A DNA stretch of 26,570 nt from Bacteroidetes bacterium QS_8_64_10 (GTDB lineage: Bacteria; Bacteroidota; Rhodothermia; Rhodothermales; Salinibacteraceae): assembly GCA_003022505.1 (NCBI GenBank), contig PXTQ01000021.1, forward strand, positions 1 through 26,570, given 5' to 3'. Below the pieces are notes generated by a model. That model did not search any database. It worked only from the letters and a program-made list of their open reading frames with translations, and was not told where the DNA came from. Both the position numbers and the translations under genes were made by a program. This document shows, in pieces, positions 15,132 through 23,146 of this stretch (the first letter of the stretch is position 1; each line of letters starts with the position of its first letter).

Positions 15132-16318
15132 CTACAAACTCATCACCAGTCGCTTAAACGTGTCGCCGCGGTCCTCGTAGTTTTCAAACATGTCGAACGA
15201 GGCGCAGGCTGGACTCAAGAGCACGATGTCGCCTTCACTCGCGAAGCGGCGGGCCGCCGACACCGCCTCCTCCAGCTTCTCGCGCAGGAGCGCCTTGAGC
15301 GCGCCGTAGTCGTTTCCCTTGTCGCGCCCGCCCGCGATCAGCACGACGGGGGCGTCGAAGCTCTCCAGCGCGTACCACACCGCGTTCACGTTCGTGGCCT
15401 TCGAGTCGTTGACGTAGCGTACGCCGTCCAGCTCGCGGACCAGCTCCAGGCGGTGCGGCACGCCCTCAAAGGTGCGCAGGCTCTCGCGGATCGTGTCGTT
15501 TTGTACCTCCATGGCTCGTGCGGCTACTGCCGCGGCTAATGAATTGTACAGGTTGTGTTGGCCGCGTAGGGCGACCTCGCTCGTCTCCATGATAGTTTCG
15601 TCTTGATGAACCACAATGTGATCGTCGCGCACGAACGCGCTGGAATCGTTCTGTGGATTCAGGCTCACACTCCGGGCCTCGAAGGGCTGCCCGGCGGAAC
15701 GGTCCGTGACGTAATCGCGCACGAGGGCGTCGTCCGCATTGAAAACAGCAACGTCGCCCTCGCGCTGGTTACGCAGGATGCGGAATTTGCTCCGGGCGTA
15801 TTTGTTGAAATCGTGGTCGTAGCGGTCCAGGTGATCAGGCGTGATGTTGAGCAGCACACTCACGCGCGGGCGAAACGTCTCGACGTGATCGAGCTGGAAG
15901 CTGGAGATTTCGAGCACGACCACGTCGTCGCCCGTCGTGTCGCACACGTAATCCGAAAACGGATAGCCGATGTTGCCCGCCACAATCGGGTCGCGGCCCG
16001 CCGTGCGCAGGACGTGCCCCAGCAGGCTCGTCGTGGTGGTCTTGCCGTTCGAGCCGGTGATCGCTACGATGGGCGCGTCGCAGAACCACGAGGCCGCCTC
16101 GATCTCCGAGTAGACGCCGAGGCCGCGCCGCGCCGCCTGCCGCACGATGTTCGCCGAACTCGGCACCCCGGGGCTGACGACAAAGAAATCCGTCTCCAGC
16201 GCGCGGCTCGTGTGCCCGCCGAACTCGCTCTCGACACCGGCCTCGTCGAGCGAAGCGCGCAGCTGCGGGCGCCGCCCACGACGGTGGCTCGTTGGTCTTT
16301 TACGTCTTGCCGTTTCAT
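15132..16318 (-). CDS. murD: MurD, D-glutamate-adding ligase, with apparent N-terminal deletion and frame switch
   Basis: Cytoplasmic ligase adding D-Glu to UDP-MurNAc-L-Ala. From ATG 16318 the frame reads MKRQDVKDQRATVVGGARS, the start of the N-terminal nucleotide-binding domain, then turns to non-family sequence. MurD sequence resumes in another frame near 16258 as ASLDEAGVESEFGGHTSR and continues through FFVVSPGVPSSANIV, the P-loop AITGSNGKTTTT, LNITPDHLDRY, VRYVNDSKATN and AGGRDKG to the stop at 15132. Some 25-30 residues (the first helix and second strand of domain 1) are missing, a length not divisible by three. The catalytic and C-terminal domains are whole. Same kind of lesion as in ftsA, ftsI and rsmH; assembly loss is the favoured explanation. 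Coordinates cover both parts. Confidence 0.87.
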
Positions 16319-16356
16319 GACGTTGGGAGTGTGCGTTTCGGCTTACGCCTTCGAGT

Positions 16357-16415
16357 GTATTCCGTATTTCGCATTGCGTAAAACGTGAAAGCAGGGAGAC
16401 TTACGAAATACGTGA
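16357..16415. repeat. CGTATTTCGCATTGCGTA word repeat, with inverted partner
   Basis: The 18-mer at 16363-16380 differs from those at 21974 and (reverse) 22027 only at base 10. A shorter inverted copy CGAAATACG follows about 25 bp later (16404-16412), so the gap could fold back. It fills most of the 108-bp murD-mraY gap. Confidence 0.8.
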
Positions 16416-16426
16416 AGGCAAACTGC

Positions 16427-17584
16427 TTAACGTATGCGAAGAGCAAGTAAAGTGGCGATAACCGTAATCGCCGTGATGATCCAGAAGCGCGTGACGATCT
16501 TGGACTCGTGCGCGCCTTTCGCCTCGTAATGATGATGCAGCGGAGCCATCGCAAAGATGCGCCTGCCGCGCCCGGTGCGGCGCTTCGTGTACTTAAAGTA
16601 GAGCGTCTGCACGATCACCGAGAGCGCCTCCGCGAAGTAAACCAGCCCCAGCACCGGAAGCAAAAGCTCTTTGCGGATCGCCAGCGTCACCGCGCCCACC
16701 GCCGCGCCCATCGCCAGCGAGCCGGTGTCGCCCATAAAGACGTTCGCCGGATAGCCGTTGTACCACAAAAAACCGAAACAGGCCATCGACAACGACGCCG
16801 CAAAGACTGTGATTTCGGCGCTGCCGGGAATGTAGATCAGCTCCAGGTTCCGGGCCAGCTCCAGGCTGCCGGAAGCGTAGCACAGCACCACCAGCGACAG
16901 CGACACGAAAGCCGTCACGCCGGTCGTCAAGCCGTCCAGCCCGTCGGTCAGATTTACGGCGTTGGACATGGCCGTCATGATGAACACCACCACGGGCAGG
17001 TAAATAACCCAGCCGATATCGACGGTCAGCCATTGCTCGAAGATGTAATAGTCGAAGGCGTGGCCTGGATAAAACGGCAGGTACGTGAGCGTGTGGATAT
17101 CCTCCGGCACGTCCGGGTGAAAGTAGAGCACGCTGCCCACGATGAGGCCGATGCTCACCTGCGCCGCAATCTTGACCCATTCGTTCAGGCCGTCTTTGTT
17201 TTTCTGAATTGTCTTGATGTAATCGTCGGCGAAGCCCACCGCGCCCATCCAGGCCGTCGCCAGCATCATGAGCCAGACGTACATTTCCAGGATTGCGCCC
17301 CAGAGCAGCGTTGCGCCCAGCACCGAGAACAGAATAATCACGCCGCCCATCGTGGGCGTGCCGGCCTTGTGCGCGTGATCCACCGCACCGGCCTCCTCGC
17401 CCTCGCGCACGCTTTCGCCGAGCTGCCGAGCGGCCAGCCAGTTGATGATGTAGCGCCCGCCCAGAAGCGCGATCACCAGCGCCGTGATCGCCGCCAGCGA
17501 CGCCCGCACCTGGATGAACTGAATCATCTGAAAGCCGGGCGGCTGGTAGAGGCGCTCTAAGTAGTTAATCAAATAATAGAGCAT
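16427..17584 (-). CDS. mraY: MraY, phospho-MurNAc-pentapeptide translocase (lipid I synthase)
   Basis: 385 residues, about ten membrane helices, intact. Transfers phospho-MurNAc-pentapeptide from UDP to undecaprenyl phosphate on the inner leaflet. Family signatures in order: KAGTPTMGGVIIL, the catalytic Asp pair in VGFADDYIK, the nucleotide/Mg site AVNLTDGLDGLTTG, FMGDTGSLAMG, and the cytoplasmic loop with MAPLHHHYE close to the C-terminus. Start ATG at 17584. Position after murE is the Bacteroidota order, in which murF is absent between murE and mraY. Confidence 0.98.
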   Translation of the reverse strand: MLYYLINYLERLYQPPGFQMIQFIQVRASLAAITALVIALLGGRYIINWLAARQLGESVREGEEAGAVDHAHKAGTPTMGGVIILFSVLGATLLWGAILEMYVWLMMLATAWMGAVGFADDYIKTIQKNKDGLNEWVKIAAQVSIGLIVGSVLYFHPDVPEDIHTLTYLPFYPGHAFDYYIFEQWLTVDIGWVIYLPVVVFIMTAMSNAVNLTDGLDGLTTGVTAFVSLSLVVLCYASGSLELARNLELIYIPGSAEITVFAASLSMACFGFLWYNGYPANVFMGDTGSLAMGAAVGAVTLAIRKELLLPVLGLVYFAEALSVIVQTLYFKYTKRRTGRGRRIFAMAPLHHHYEAKGAHESKIVTRFWIITAITVIATLLALRIR

Positions 17585-17664
17585 CGCTTTTCACGATTAG
17601 GGAAGCGTCTCCTCTCGAACAGAATTTTCTTGTGATGAAGGTCGAGTAGTTGGAACGTGAAGCG

Positions 17665-17680
17665 CGGATTCATGAATGCG
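17665..17680. repeat. palindrome CGGATTCATGAATGCG
   Basis: Perfect 10-bp core ATTCATGAAT extended by two further pairs after one mismatch; again centred on CATG. Lies in the 109-bp gap between murE and mraY, just past the murE stop. Nothing else is seen in that gap. Confidence 0.6.
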
Positions 17681-17693
17681 TACCCGCGAATCG

Positions 17694-19187
17694 TCAACGT
17701 GCGGGCGTGTGCTTGCCGAAGCTATTGCGCACCTCCTCACGGTCGTCGAAGGGGCGGCGCTCGCCGTCGATCTCCTGGTACGTTTCGTGCCCTTTGCCGG
17801 CCACCAGCACCACGTCCCCCGGTTCGCTGCGAACCGCCGCCTCGCGGATGGCCTCGCGCCGGTCTACGATCCAGCTTGCCTCGGCGGGGCGATCCATGCC
17901 GCGCCGGATGTCGTTCATGATGCTGCGCGGCTCCTCGGTGCGCGGGTTGTCACTGGTGATGATGAGGCGGTCCGCGTAGCGCTCGGCGAGCGCCCCCATG
18001 AGGCGGCGCTTGGTGCGGTCGCGGTCGCCGCCGCAGCCGAAGACGCACCAGAGCGCGGCCTCCTCCTCCGGCATCAGAGAACGCGTGGTTTGGAGGACGT
18101 TTTCGAGCGCGTCGGGGGTGTGGGCGTAATCCACGATGGCGGTGCGCCCGTCCTCAAAGCGGAACTGCTCGAAGCGGCCCGGCACGGGCGGCGCCTCCGT
18201 CAGCGCGGCCAGCACGTCGGCCTCGTCGTAGCCCAGGGCGCAACACGCGCCGTAAGCAGCTGCCAGGTTGTAGGCGTTGAACGCGCCCACGAGCTGGAAA
18301 TCATATTCGCCGTGATTGTCGAGGCGCAGGCGCAGCCCGTCCATCCGGTCGTCGAGCACCTCCAGGTGCAGGTCAGCGTCCGCGCCTTGGCCGTATGAGC
18401 GACGGCGGGCGGCGGTATCGGCCACCATTTGAATGCTCGCTTCGTCGTCGGTGTTGTAGAGCACCGTAGCGTTTTCCGAGAGATCGTCAAAAAGTTGCTT
18501 TTTGGCATGGCGGTAAGCCTCCAGGGAGTCGTGGTAATCCAGGTGATCCTGAGTGAGATTCGTAAAGACCGCGACCTCGAAGGGCAGGCCGCGCGTGCGG
18601 TCCTGGGCAAGGGCGTGCGAGGATACTTCCATGACGCATGCCGCGCAATCCTGCTCGACCATCCGGGCCAGCATCCAGTGCAGGCCGACGGGATCGGGCG
18701 TGGTGTGCGTCGGCGCGTAGTCCTTCTCGCCGATGCGCGCGGCGATGGTCCCCAGCAACCCGGTCGGGCGGTCGTTGAGCACCTGCAGCACGTGATGGAT
18801 GAGCCAGGTAGTGGTGGTCTTTCCGTTGGTGCCGGTTATGCCGATCATGCGCAGCGACCGGGCGGGATCGTCGAAGAAGGCGGCAGCCAGTTCGGCGAGC
18901 GCCTTGCGGGAGTCGTGCACCTCCAGGATGGCGGCGTTGGTGTACTGCGCGCCGCAGTCGGGCGGCACGTGCTCGCACACGATGGCCTCAGCTCCGCCGG
19001 CGACGGCGTCGTCGATAAAGTCGTGCCCGTCCGCCTCCGTCCCGCGTATCGCTACGAACAGCCCCCCCTCCTCTACGCGGCGGCTGTCGTGCGCGAGGTG
19101 GGCGATCTCGACGTCTTTCGCGTCCGGCTTCTGCTCGCGCAGGAGGCCGGTGTCGTCGAGTCGATTTTGTAGGGCGCGAAGGGTCAC
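17694..19187 (-). CDS. murE: MurE, UDP-MurNAc-tripeptide ligase, meso-DAP type
   Basis: 497 residues from the GTG at 19187. Adds the third stem amino acid to UDP-MurNAc-L-Ala-D-Glu. The P-loop GTNGKTTTT is at 119-127, followed by the carbamylated-Lys region MEVSSHALAQ with FTNLTQDHLDYH, and the C-terminal IVDYAHTPDALEN and GCGGDRDRTKR. DNPRTE (413-418) is the motif associated with meso-diaminopimelate, as opposed to Lys, selection. The frame is open further to an ATG at 19241, but that would prepend QPPTDNQKPANQPP, which is simply the TTGG word repeat read in reverse, so the GTG is preferred; if the ATG is used the repeat is translated. Confidence 0.95.
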   Translation of the reverse strand: MTLRALQNRLDDTGLLREQKPDAKDVEIAHLAHDSRRVEEGGLFVAIRGTEADGHDFIDDAVAGGAEAIVCEHVPPDCGAQYTNAAILEVHDSRKALAELAAAFFDDPARSLRMIGITGTNGKTTTTWLIHHVLQVLNDRPTGLLGTIAARIGEKDYAPTHTTPDPVGLHWMLARMVEQDCAACVMEVSSHALAQDRTRGLPFEVAVFTNLTQDHLDYHDSLEAYRHAKKQLFDDLSENATVLYNTDDEASIQMVADTAARRRSYGQGADADLHLEVLDDRMDGLRLRLDNHGEYDFQLVGAFNAYNLAAAYGACCALGYDEADVLAALTEAPPVPGRFEQFRFEDGRTAIVDYAHTPDALENVLQTTRSLMPEEEAALWCVFGCGGDRDRTKRRLMGALAERYADRLIITSDNPRTEEPRSIMNDIRRGMDRPAEASWIVDRREAIREAAVRSEPGDVVLVAGKGHETYQEIDGERRPFDDREEVRNSFGKHTPAR

Positions 19188-19192
19188 GAGGG

Positions 19193-19292
19193 GTGGCTGG
19201 TTGGCTGGTTTCTGGTTGTCGGTTGGTGGTTGGGCGAACACACTGGCATCGCCCGTACAGTTTTCAGGTCAAAGGTCGCACGTCGATCAAGT
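19193..19292. repeat. TTGG and AGGTC word modules upstream of murE
   Basis: TTGG module 19193-19240 and AGGTCAAAGGTCGCACGTCG module 19266-19285. Bases 19199-19221 are identical over 23 nt to 21342-21364 before ftsI. The TTGG part comes within a few bases of the murE start. The remainder of the 234-bp ftsI-murE gap holds a CGCGGC-GT-GCCGCG palindrome and no gene. Confidence 0.85.
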
Positions 19293-19314
19293 CGTCACAG
19301 AAAAGGTGTAGCGG

Positions 19315-19328
19315 CGCGGCGTGCCGCG
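19315..19328. repeat. palindrome CGCGGC-GT-GCCGCG
   Basis: Six-bp GC arms around GT, in the ftsI-murE gap. One of several short intergenic palindromes; weaker than the others because GC-rich arms occur by chance here. Confidence 0.4.
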
Positions 19329-19421
19329 TCGATTTCATAAGCGAGGCAGCAAAGGTCTTTTTCAATACCACAGCAGAACCGTATTGGAGGTAATTCTAAT
19401 GAGCACGTGTGCATATCACCG

Positions 19422-21331
19422 CTACCGAGCGCGAAGGGTGGCTTCGTCGGGGAGCGGCTCGCCGGGCGCGGGCTGCTGCCGTGCGATTTCGCCGCTGCCG
19501 TCGAGGGTGGGGCGGACGTCCAGCTCGCGGAGCCAGAAGACGGCGCGGCGCGCACCGAGGCCCGTCACGTCCGGCATGGTGCGGCGCCCGCTTCGCCCGG
19601 CCTTCGCCGACAACGCCACGGTGCGGCCCGGCGCGAGGGGCGTGCTCCTTTCCGGCGTTTGCGCGGTCACGGCGCGGCTCGCCGTCTCGGAAGCGGTGAA
19701 GCGGTCGGCCACGCCCGGAAATAGCCCCGTCCAGCGTCGCGCGATTCGTTGGAAGACGGGTGCGGCCACCGCGCCGCCGTAGTACGCCCCCTCCGGCTCG
19801 TCCATGACCACGAGGAGCGCCACCTCCGGGTCATCCGCCGGGAAGAAGCCGACGAACGACGCTCGATACGCGCCCGGCGCGTAGCGTCCGTTCTTGACCT
19901 TGCGGGCCGTCCCCGTTTTTCCGGCAATGCGCAGCCCCTCAACTTGGGCGCGAGAGGCCGTGCCTTTCTCGCTCACGACGCGCTTGAAGGCGGGCAGTAA
20001 CTTGCGCGCCGTTTCCTCTGAAAACACGCGGCGGCTGGAGTCGGGGGCGCGCCAGGTAATATCTCCATTTGGGGCCGTTTGCGCGGCTACGACGTGCGGC
20101 TCGACAAGGCGACCTCCGTTGGCGAGTGCGCAGTACACCGTGAGCAACTGAAGCGGTGTGACGGCGACTTCGTAACCGTAGCCCAGGGCCGTTTGCGTGG
20201 TGCTGCTCCACCGATCCGGCTTTTTGAGCGCGCCGCTCACTTCGCCCGGCAGGTCCACGCCCGTCGGATGACCGAAGCCGAGCGTGCTCGCGCGCCGGTA
20301 AAACGCCAACGGCTTCATCCGCGCCGCCGTCTTCGCTGCCCCGATGTTGCTGGACTTGGTGATGACGCCGCCCAGCGAGAGCGTGCCGTGCGCGTGCGTG
20401 TCGTGGATGGTACGCCCGGCGACTCGCGCCCAGCCCTCGCCGGTCTCCACCGAGTCGGTCATGGAGATGACGCCTTCTTCGAGCGCGGCGATGGCCGTCA
20501 CGAGCTTGAACGTGGATCCCGGCTCCAATTGGTCGGTGACGGCGCGGTTGCGGCGCTCGCTGCTCCGGTAGCGTCCGGGGTGGTTGGCGTCGTAGGTCGG
20601 GGCGTTCGCCATAGCGAGAATCGCGCCCGTTTTGGGATTCACGGCGAGGGCCGTGCCCCAGCGCGCCCCGCTCTCGCGGACGCCGCGCCGCAACTCTTCT
20701 TCCAGAATGGACTGCCGCACGAGGTCAATCGTCAGGCGAAGCGAGTTTCCGTGCTGTGGCGGGTGGATGCCGCCTTCAACGGGCGGTCGTACTGGAGTTC
20801 CAGTCCCGCGAGGCCGTCTCCGTTCGCGCCGACGTGGCCGAGCACGTGCGCCGCCGTCTCGCCGTGCGGGTAGTGGCGCGCAAAGCGCGGCGTCAGGATC
20901 ACGCCCGGCACGTCCCAGCCGCGTACTGTTTTTGTTTGCGCGCGCGTGAGATTGCGCCGCAGCCGCACGTAACGCGGGCTGTGGCGACTGCGCACGCGGC
21001 GGCGGTAGAATGCATCGGAGCGCCCGGTGAGGTCGGCGAGCTGATCGTAGAACCATTCGGCTTTCGCCGCAAATTCGTCCACCTTGGGGTCGAGGGCGAG
21101 GTCGTAGCGCGCCACGCTGGTCGCCAAGACGCGCCCCTCGCGGTCGCGGATCTCCCCGCGCATGGCCGGCAGTTGGGCGCGCGTCTGCGCCTGGTCGCGG
21201 CCCTGTTCCCGGAGCGACGGGCCTTTCTGCACGTACACGCAGCTCATCTGCACGGCGATGCCGAGCGGCAGCAGCGCCAGCAGCGTGAGCACCACGTAGG
21301 TGCGAGCCAGCATTTGATCGCGCGGGTCCAT
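19422..21331 (-). CDS. ftsI: FtsI/PBP3, septal transpeptidase with PASTA tail, apparent internal deletion and frame switch
   Basis: Bitopic class B penicillin-binding protein cross-linking septal peptidoglycan with FtsW. From ATG 21331: one membrane helix (TYVVLTLLALLPLGIAVQ), then the pedestal domain with RGEIRDREGRVLATS, HYPHGETAAHVLGHVG and GLAGLELQYD. There (about 20780-20790) the frame fails and family sequence resumes in another frame at PPVEGGIHPPQHGNSLRLTI. The transpeptidase domain is complete: SxxK in EPGSTFKLVTA, SxN in TKSSNIGAAK, KTGT in IAGKTGTARK. The tail from MPDVTGLGARRAVFWL is a PASTA domain, normal for Bacteroidota FtsI. About 20-30 residues (the G.DG...QRDA stretch after QYD) are missing. 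Assembly loss is favoured. Stop at 19422. Confidence 0.88.
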
Positions 21332-21339
21332 CTGGTTCG

Positions 21340-21500
21340 TCGGTTGGCTGGTTTCTGGTTGTCGATTGGTCGGTTAGCGGTTTTTCAAGTCATCAAGTCT
21401 TTCAGGTCGCACGTCAAAGGTCGCAACGAACGCACGAACAGACGACCCACAATCGCACGAACTCACAATCCTCTACTCTCTATTCTCGATTTTCGACTCG
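21340..21500. repeat. composite word-repeat array in the ftsL-ftsI gap
   Basis: Plus-strand order TTGG (21340-21381), AGGTC/AAGTC (21385-21427), ACGCACGAAC (21428-21467), ATCCTCTACTCTCTATTCTC (21468-21487) plus GATTTTCGACTCG. This is the same four-module order as 8629-8977. In transcription direction the ATTCTC end overlaps the ftsL stop, and the TTGG end stops about 10 nt before the ftsI ATG. Confidence 0.85.
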
Positions 21501-21928
21501 CTCTTCTTGATGTTGATATTCGGGCCGTAAGCGGGGCTTTCGCGCAGGCCGAGGTCGCGGGCGCGCTCATAAATTACGGAGGGCGCGGTGCGCTGGGCGT
21601 ACTCGCTCTTGAGCTGGCGGAGCTCCTGGCGGAGCCGCCTGTTCTCGGCGCGCGCCTCTTGCAGGTCGGCGCGGACGGCTTTGGTGGCGTGCACGTGGCC
21701 CACGTACAGCGCGACGCCCGCAGCGAGCGCGACGACGACGAGCGCGAACCGGATCGTCGAGACGCCGCTTCGCTCGTCAGCGTCGCCGCCGTCGTCCGGC
21801 TCGTCCTCGGAGAGGTCCTGCCAACCCGGCAGTTCCTCGTCGTCCGGGCGGCGCGAACGTACGCGGCGGGCCCGACGGCTGCGGGCGCGCAACCATCCGC
21901 TCTCGTTCTGTGCGGTCTTCGTGGGCAT
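21473..21928 (-). CDS. ftsL: FtsL-like bitopic division protein
   Basis: 151 residues from the ATG at 21928 (a TTG nine codons earlier is possible). It has a basic then acidic cytoplasmic tail (PDDEELPGWQDLSEDEPDDG), one membrane helix (RFALVVVALAAGVALYVGHV, about 59-78), then a heptad-like coiled coil (VRADLQEARAENRRLRQELR) and a VIYERARDLGL segment like the end of FtsL/DivIC proteins. In the division complex FtsL pairs with FtsB/DivIC and FtsQ and activates FtsWI. Sequence identity in this family is low, so the call rests on topology plus position between rsmH and ftsI. The last residues KSESKIENRE are encoded by the ATTCTC/TTTCG word repeat and are unlikely to be ancestral. Confidence 0.82.
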   Translation of the reverse strand: MPTKTAQNESGWLRARSRRARRVRSRRPDDEELPGWQDLSEDEPDDGGDADERSGVSTIRFALVVVALAAGVALYVGHVHATKAVRADLQEARAENRRLRQELRQLKSEYAQRTAPSVIYERARDLGLRESPAYGPNINIKKSESKIENRE

Positions 21929-21973
21929 CGGGCAACCGGCTCGTCGGGACGGCAAATCACTTCGGGTATAGAG

Positions 21974-22044
21974 CGTATTTCGGATTGCGTATCCCGGGGA
22001 GGACGAGAATTGCCAACCTTACGCAATACGCAATACGAAATACG
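21974..22044. repeat. inverted pair of CGTATTTCGNATTGCGTA 18-mers
   Basis: CGTATTTCGGATTGCGTA at 21974-21991 and its inverse TACGCAATACGAAATACG at 22027-22044, matching at 17 of 18 positions with 35 nt between. They could form a long stem in the rsmH-ftsL intercistronic RNA. An extra TACGCAA unit precedes the second arm. Most of the 194-bp gap is this element. Confidence 0.85.
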
Positions 22045-22122
22045 GAACACGGCTTTCGAGCGAAAAGAGGCATCGGAATGTTGGCAACAATCGAAGTCGG
22101 CAACACAAGCAACAAAGTGACT

Positions 22123-23065
22123 TCAACCGTCCGGCGACCACCTGTCAGGAATCTCGTCGCGGCGCTCGGCCACACGCAGGCGGGCGCTGCGGCTGCGCGG
22201 GTTGGCCTCTACCTCATCGTCATCGGGACGGACGGGCGAGCGCGTCTGGTCGCGCCAGGGCGAGATCAAGTTGCCGTAGAGGTCGCGCACCGGCTCGCCG
22301 CGCAGGTTGCCGTACCGAAAGAAGCGCTTCACGCGCCGGTCTTCCAGTGAGTGGTAGCTGATGACGGCCGTGCGCGCGCCGGGCTTCAGCAGGCGAGGCG
22401 CGGCTTTCAGAATGCGTTCCAGCGCGTCCAGCTCGTCGTTCACGGCAATGCGGATCGCTTGAAAGACGCGGCTGAGCGTGCTCACTTCTTCGCGCGGGGA
22501 GGCGGCCTCGCGCACCACCTCGGCCAGCGCAGTCGTCGTTTCCAGCGGGCGCGCTTCCGTAACGGCGCGGGCGATGCGCCGGGCGTTCCGCTCTTCGCCG
22601 TACTCATATAAGACATCGCGCAGGTCGCGCTCGCTCCAGTCGTTCACGACGTGCGCCGCCGTGCGCGGGGCGCGGCGGTCCATGCGCATGTCGAGGTCGC
22701 CTTCGGCGCGGTAGCTGAAGCCGCGTTCGGGCGCGTCGACGTGGTGGGAGGAAATACCCAGATCCAGCAGCAGCCCGTCGACGGCGTCGATGTCGCGCCC
22801 CGAAAGCAGCCGGGGCAGATCGGCGAAGTTGCCGCGCGCGGCCTCGAAGCGGTCGTCGTCAATACGACGGCGCGCCGCCTCAAGGGCCTCGCCGTCGCGG
22901 TCGATGCCGAGGACGCAGGCGTCCGGCCCCAGCGCCTTCAAGAGCGTCGCGCTGTGGCCGCCGCCGCCGAGCGGGCACGTGGAACGCGCACTCCTCTTCT
23001 TTATCATTGCGCGCCCCGCCGCCGGGACTGCTCGTGCCTGCCGCTCTGGTCATCAGGCTTCTCAT
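22123..23065 (-). CDS. rsmH: RsmH (MraW), 16S rRNA m4C1402 methyltransferase, with 5' deletion and frame switch
   Basis: SAM-dependent enzyme that N4-methylates C1402 of 16S rRNA; usual second gene of dcw clusters. The body is intact from LGGGGHSATLL (SAM loop) through VDGLLLDLGISSHHVD, RGFSYRAEGDLDMRMD, the central helical insert, and AVISYHSLEDRRVKRFF to the stop at 22123. The N-terminus is broken: from ATG 23065 another frame reads 27 residues then FHVP, resembling the start of RsmH proteins (..HVPVL..), and the two frames meet near 22973 with the intervening helix and VD.T strand missing (about 22 residues, 65-70 nt). A downstream ATG at 23007 gives an open 294-residue frame but starts with 11 non-family residues and lacks that segment. 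Same lesion type as murD, ftsI and ftsA. Confidence 0.87.
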
Positions 23066-23090
23066 GATGCGTACGCTTTTCTCTTCGAAT

Positions 23091-23111
23091 AGACGTAGCG
23101 GCGCTCCGTCT
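23091..23111. repeat. palindrome AGACGTAGCG-G-CGCTCCGTCT
   Basis: Ten-bp arms with one mismatch around a central G, in the 81-bp gap between mraZ and rsmH. Its AGACG..CGTCT ends recall the hairpin at 13708-13740. Confidence 0.6.
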
Positions 23112-23146
23112 TTACATCTTTAGATTCTCCGACTCTTCGCCTTCCA

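Noticed and set aside
22123..23007. Normal RsmH starting at the ATG at 23007
   Set aside because: The first 11 residues are non-family and the strand before the SAM loop is absent, so this start is an accident of the frame switch.
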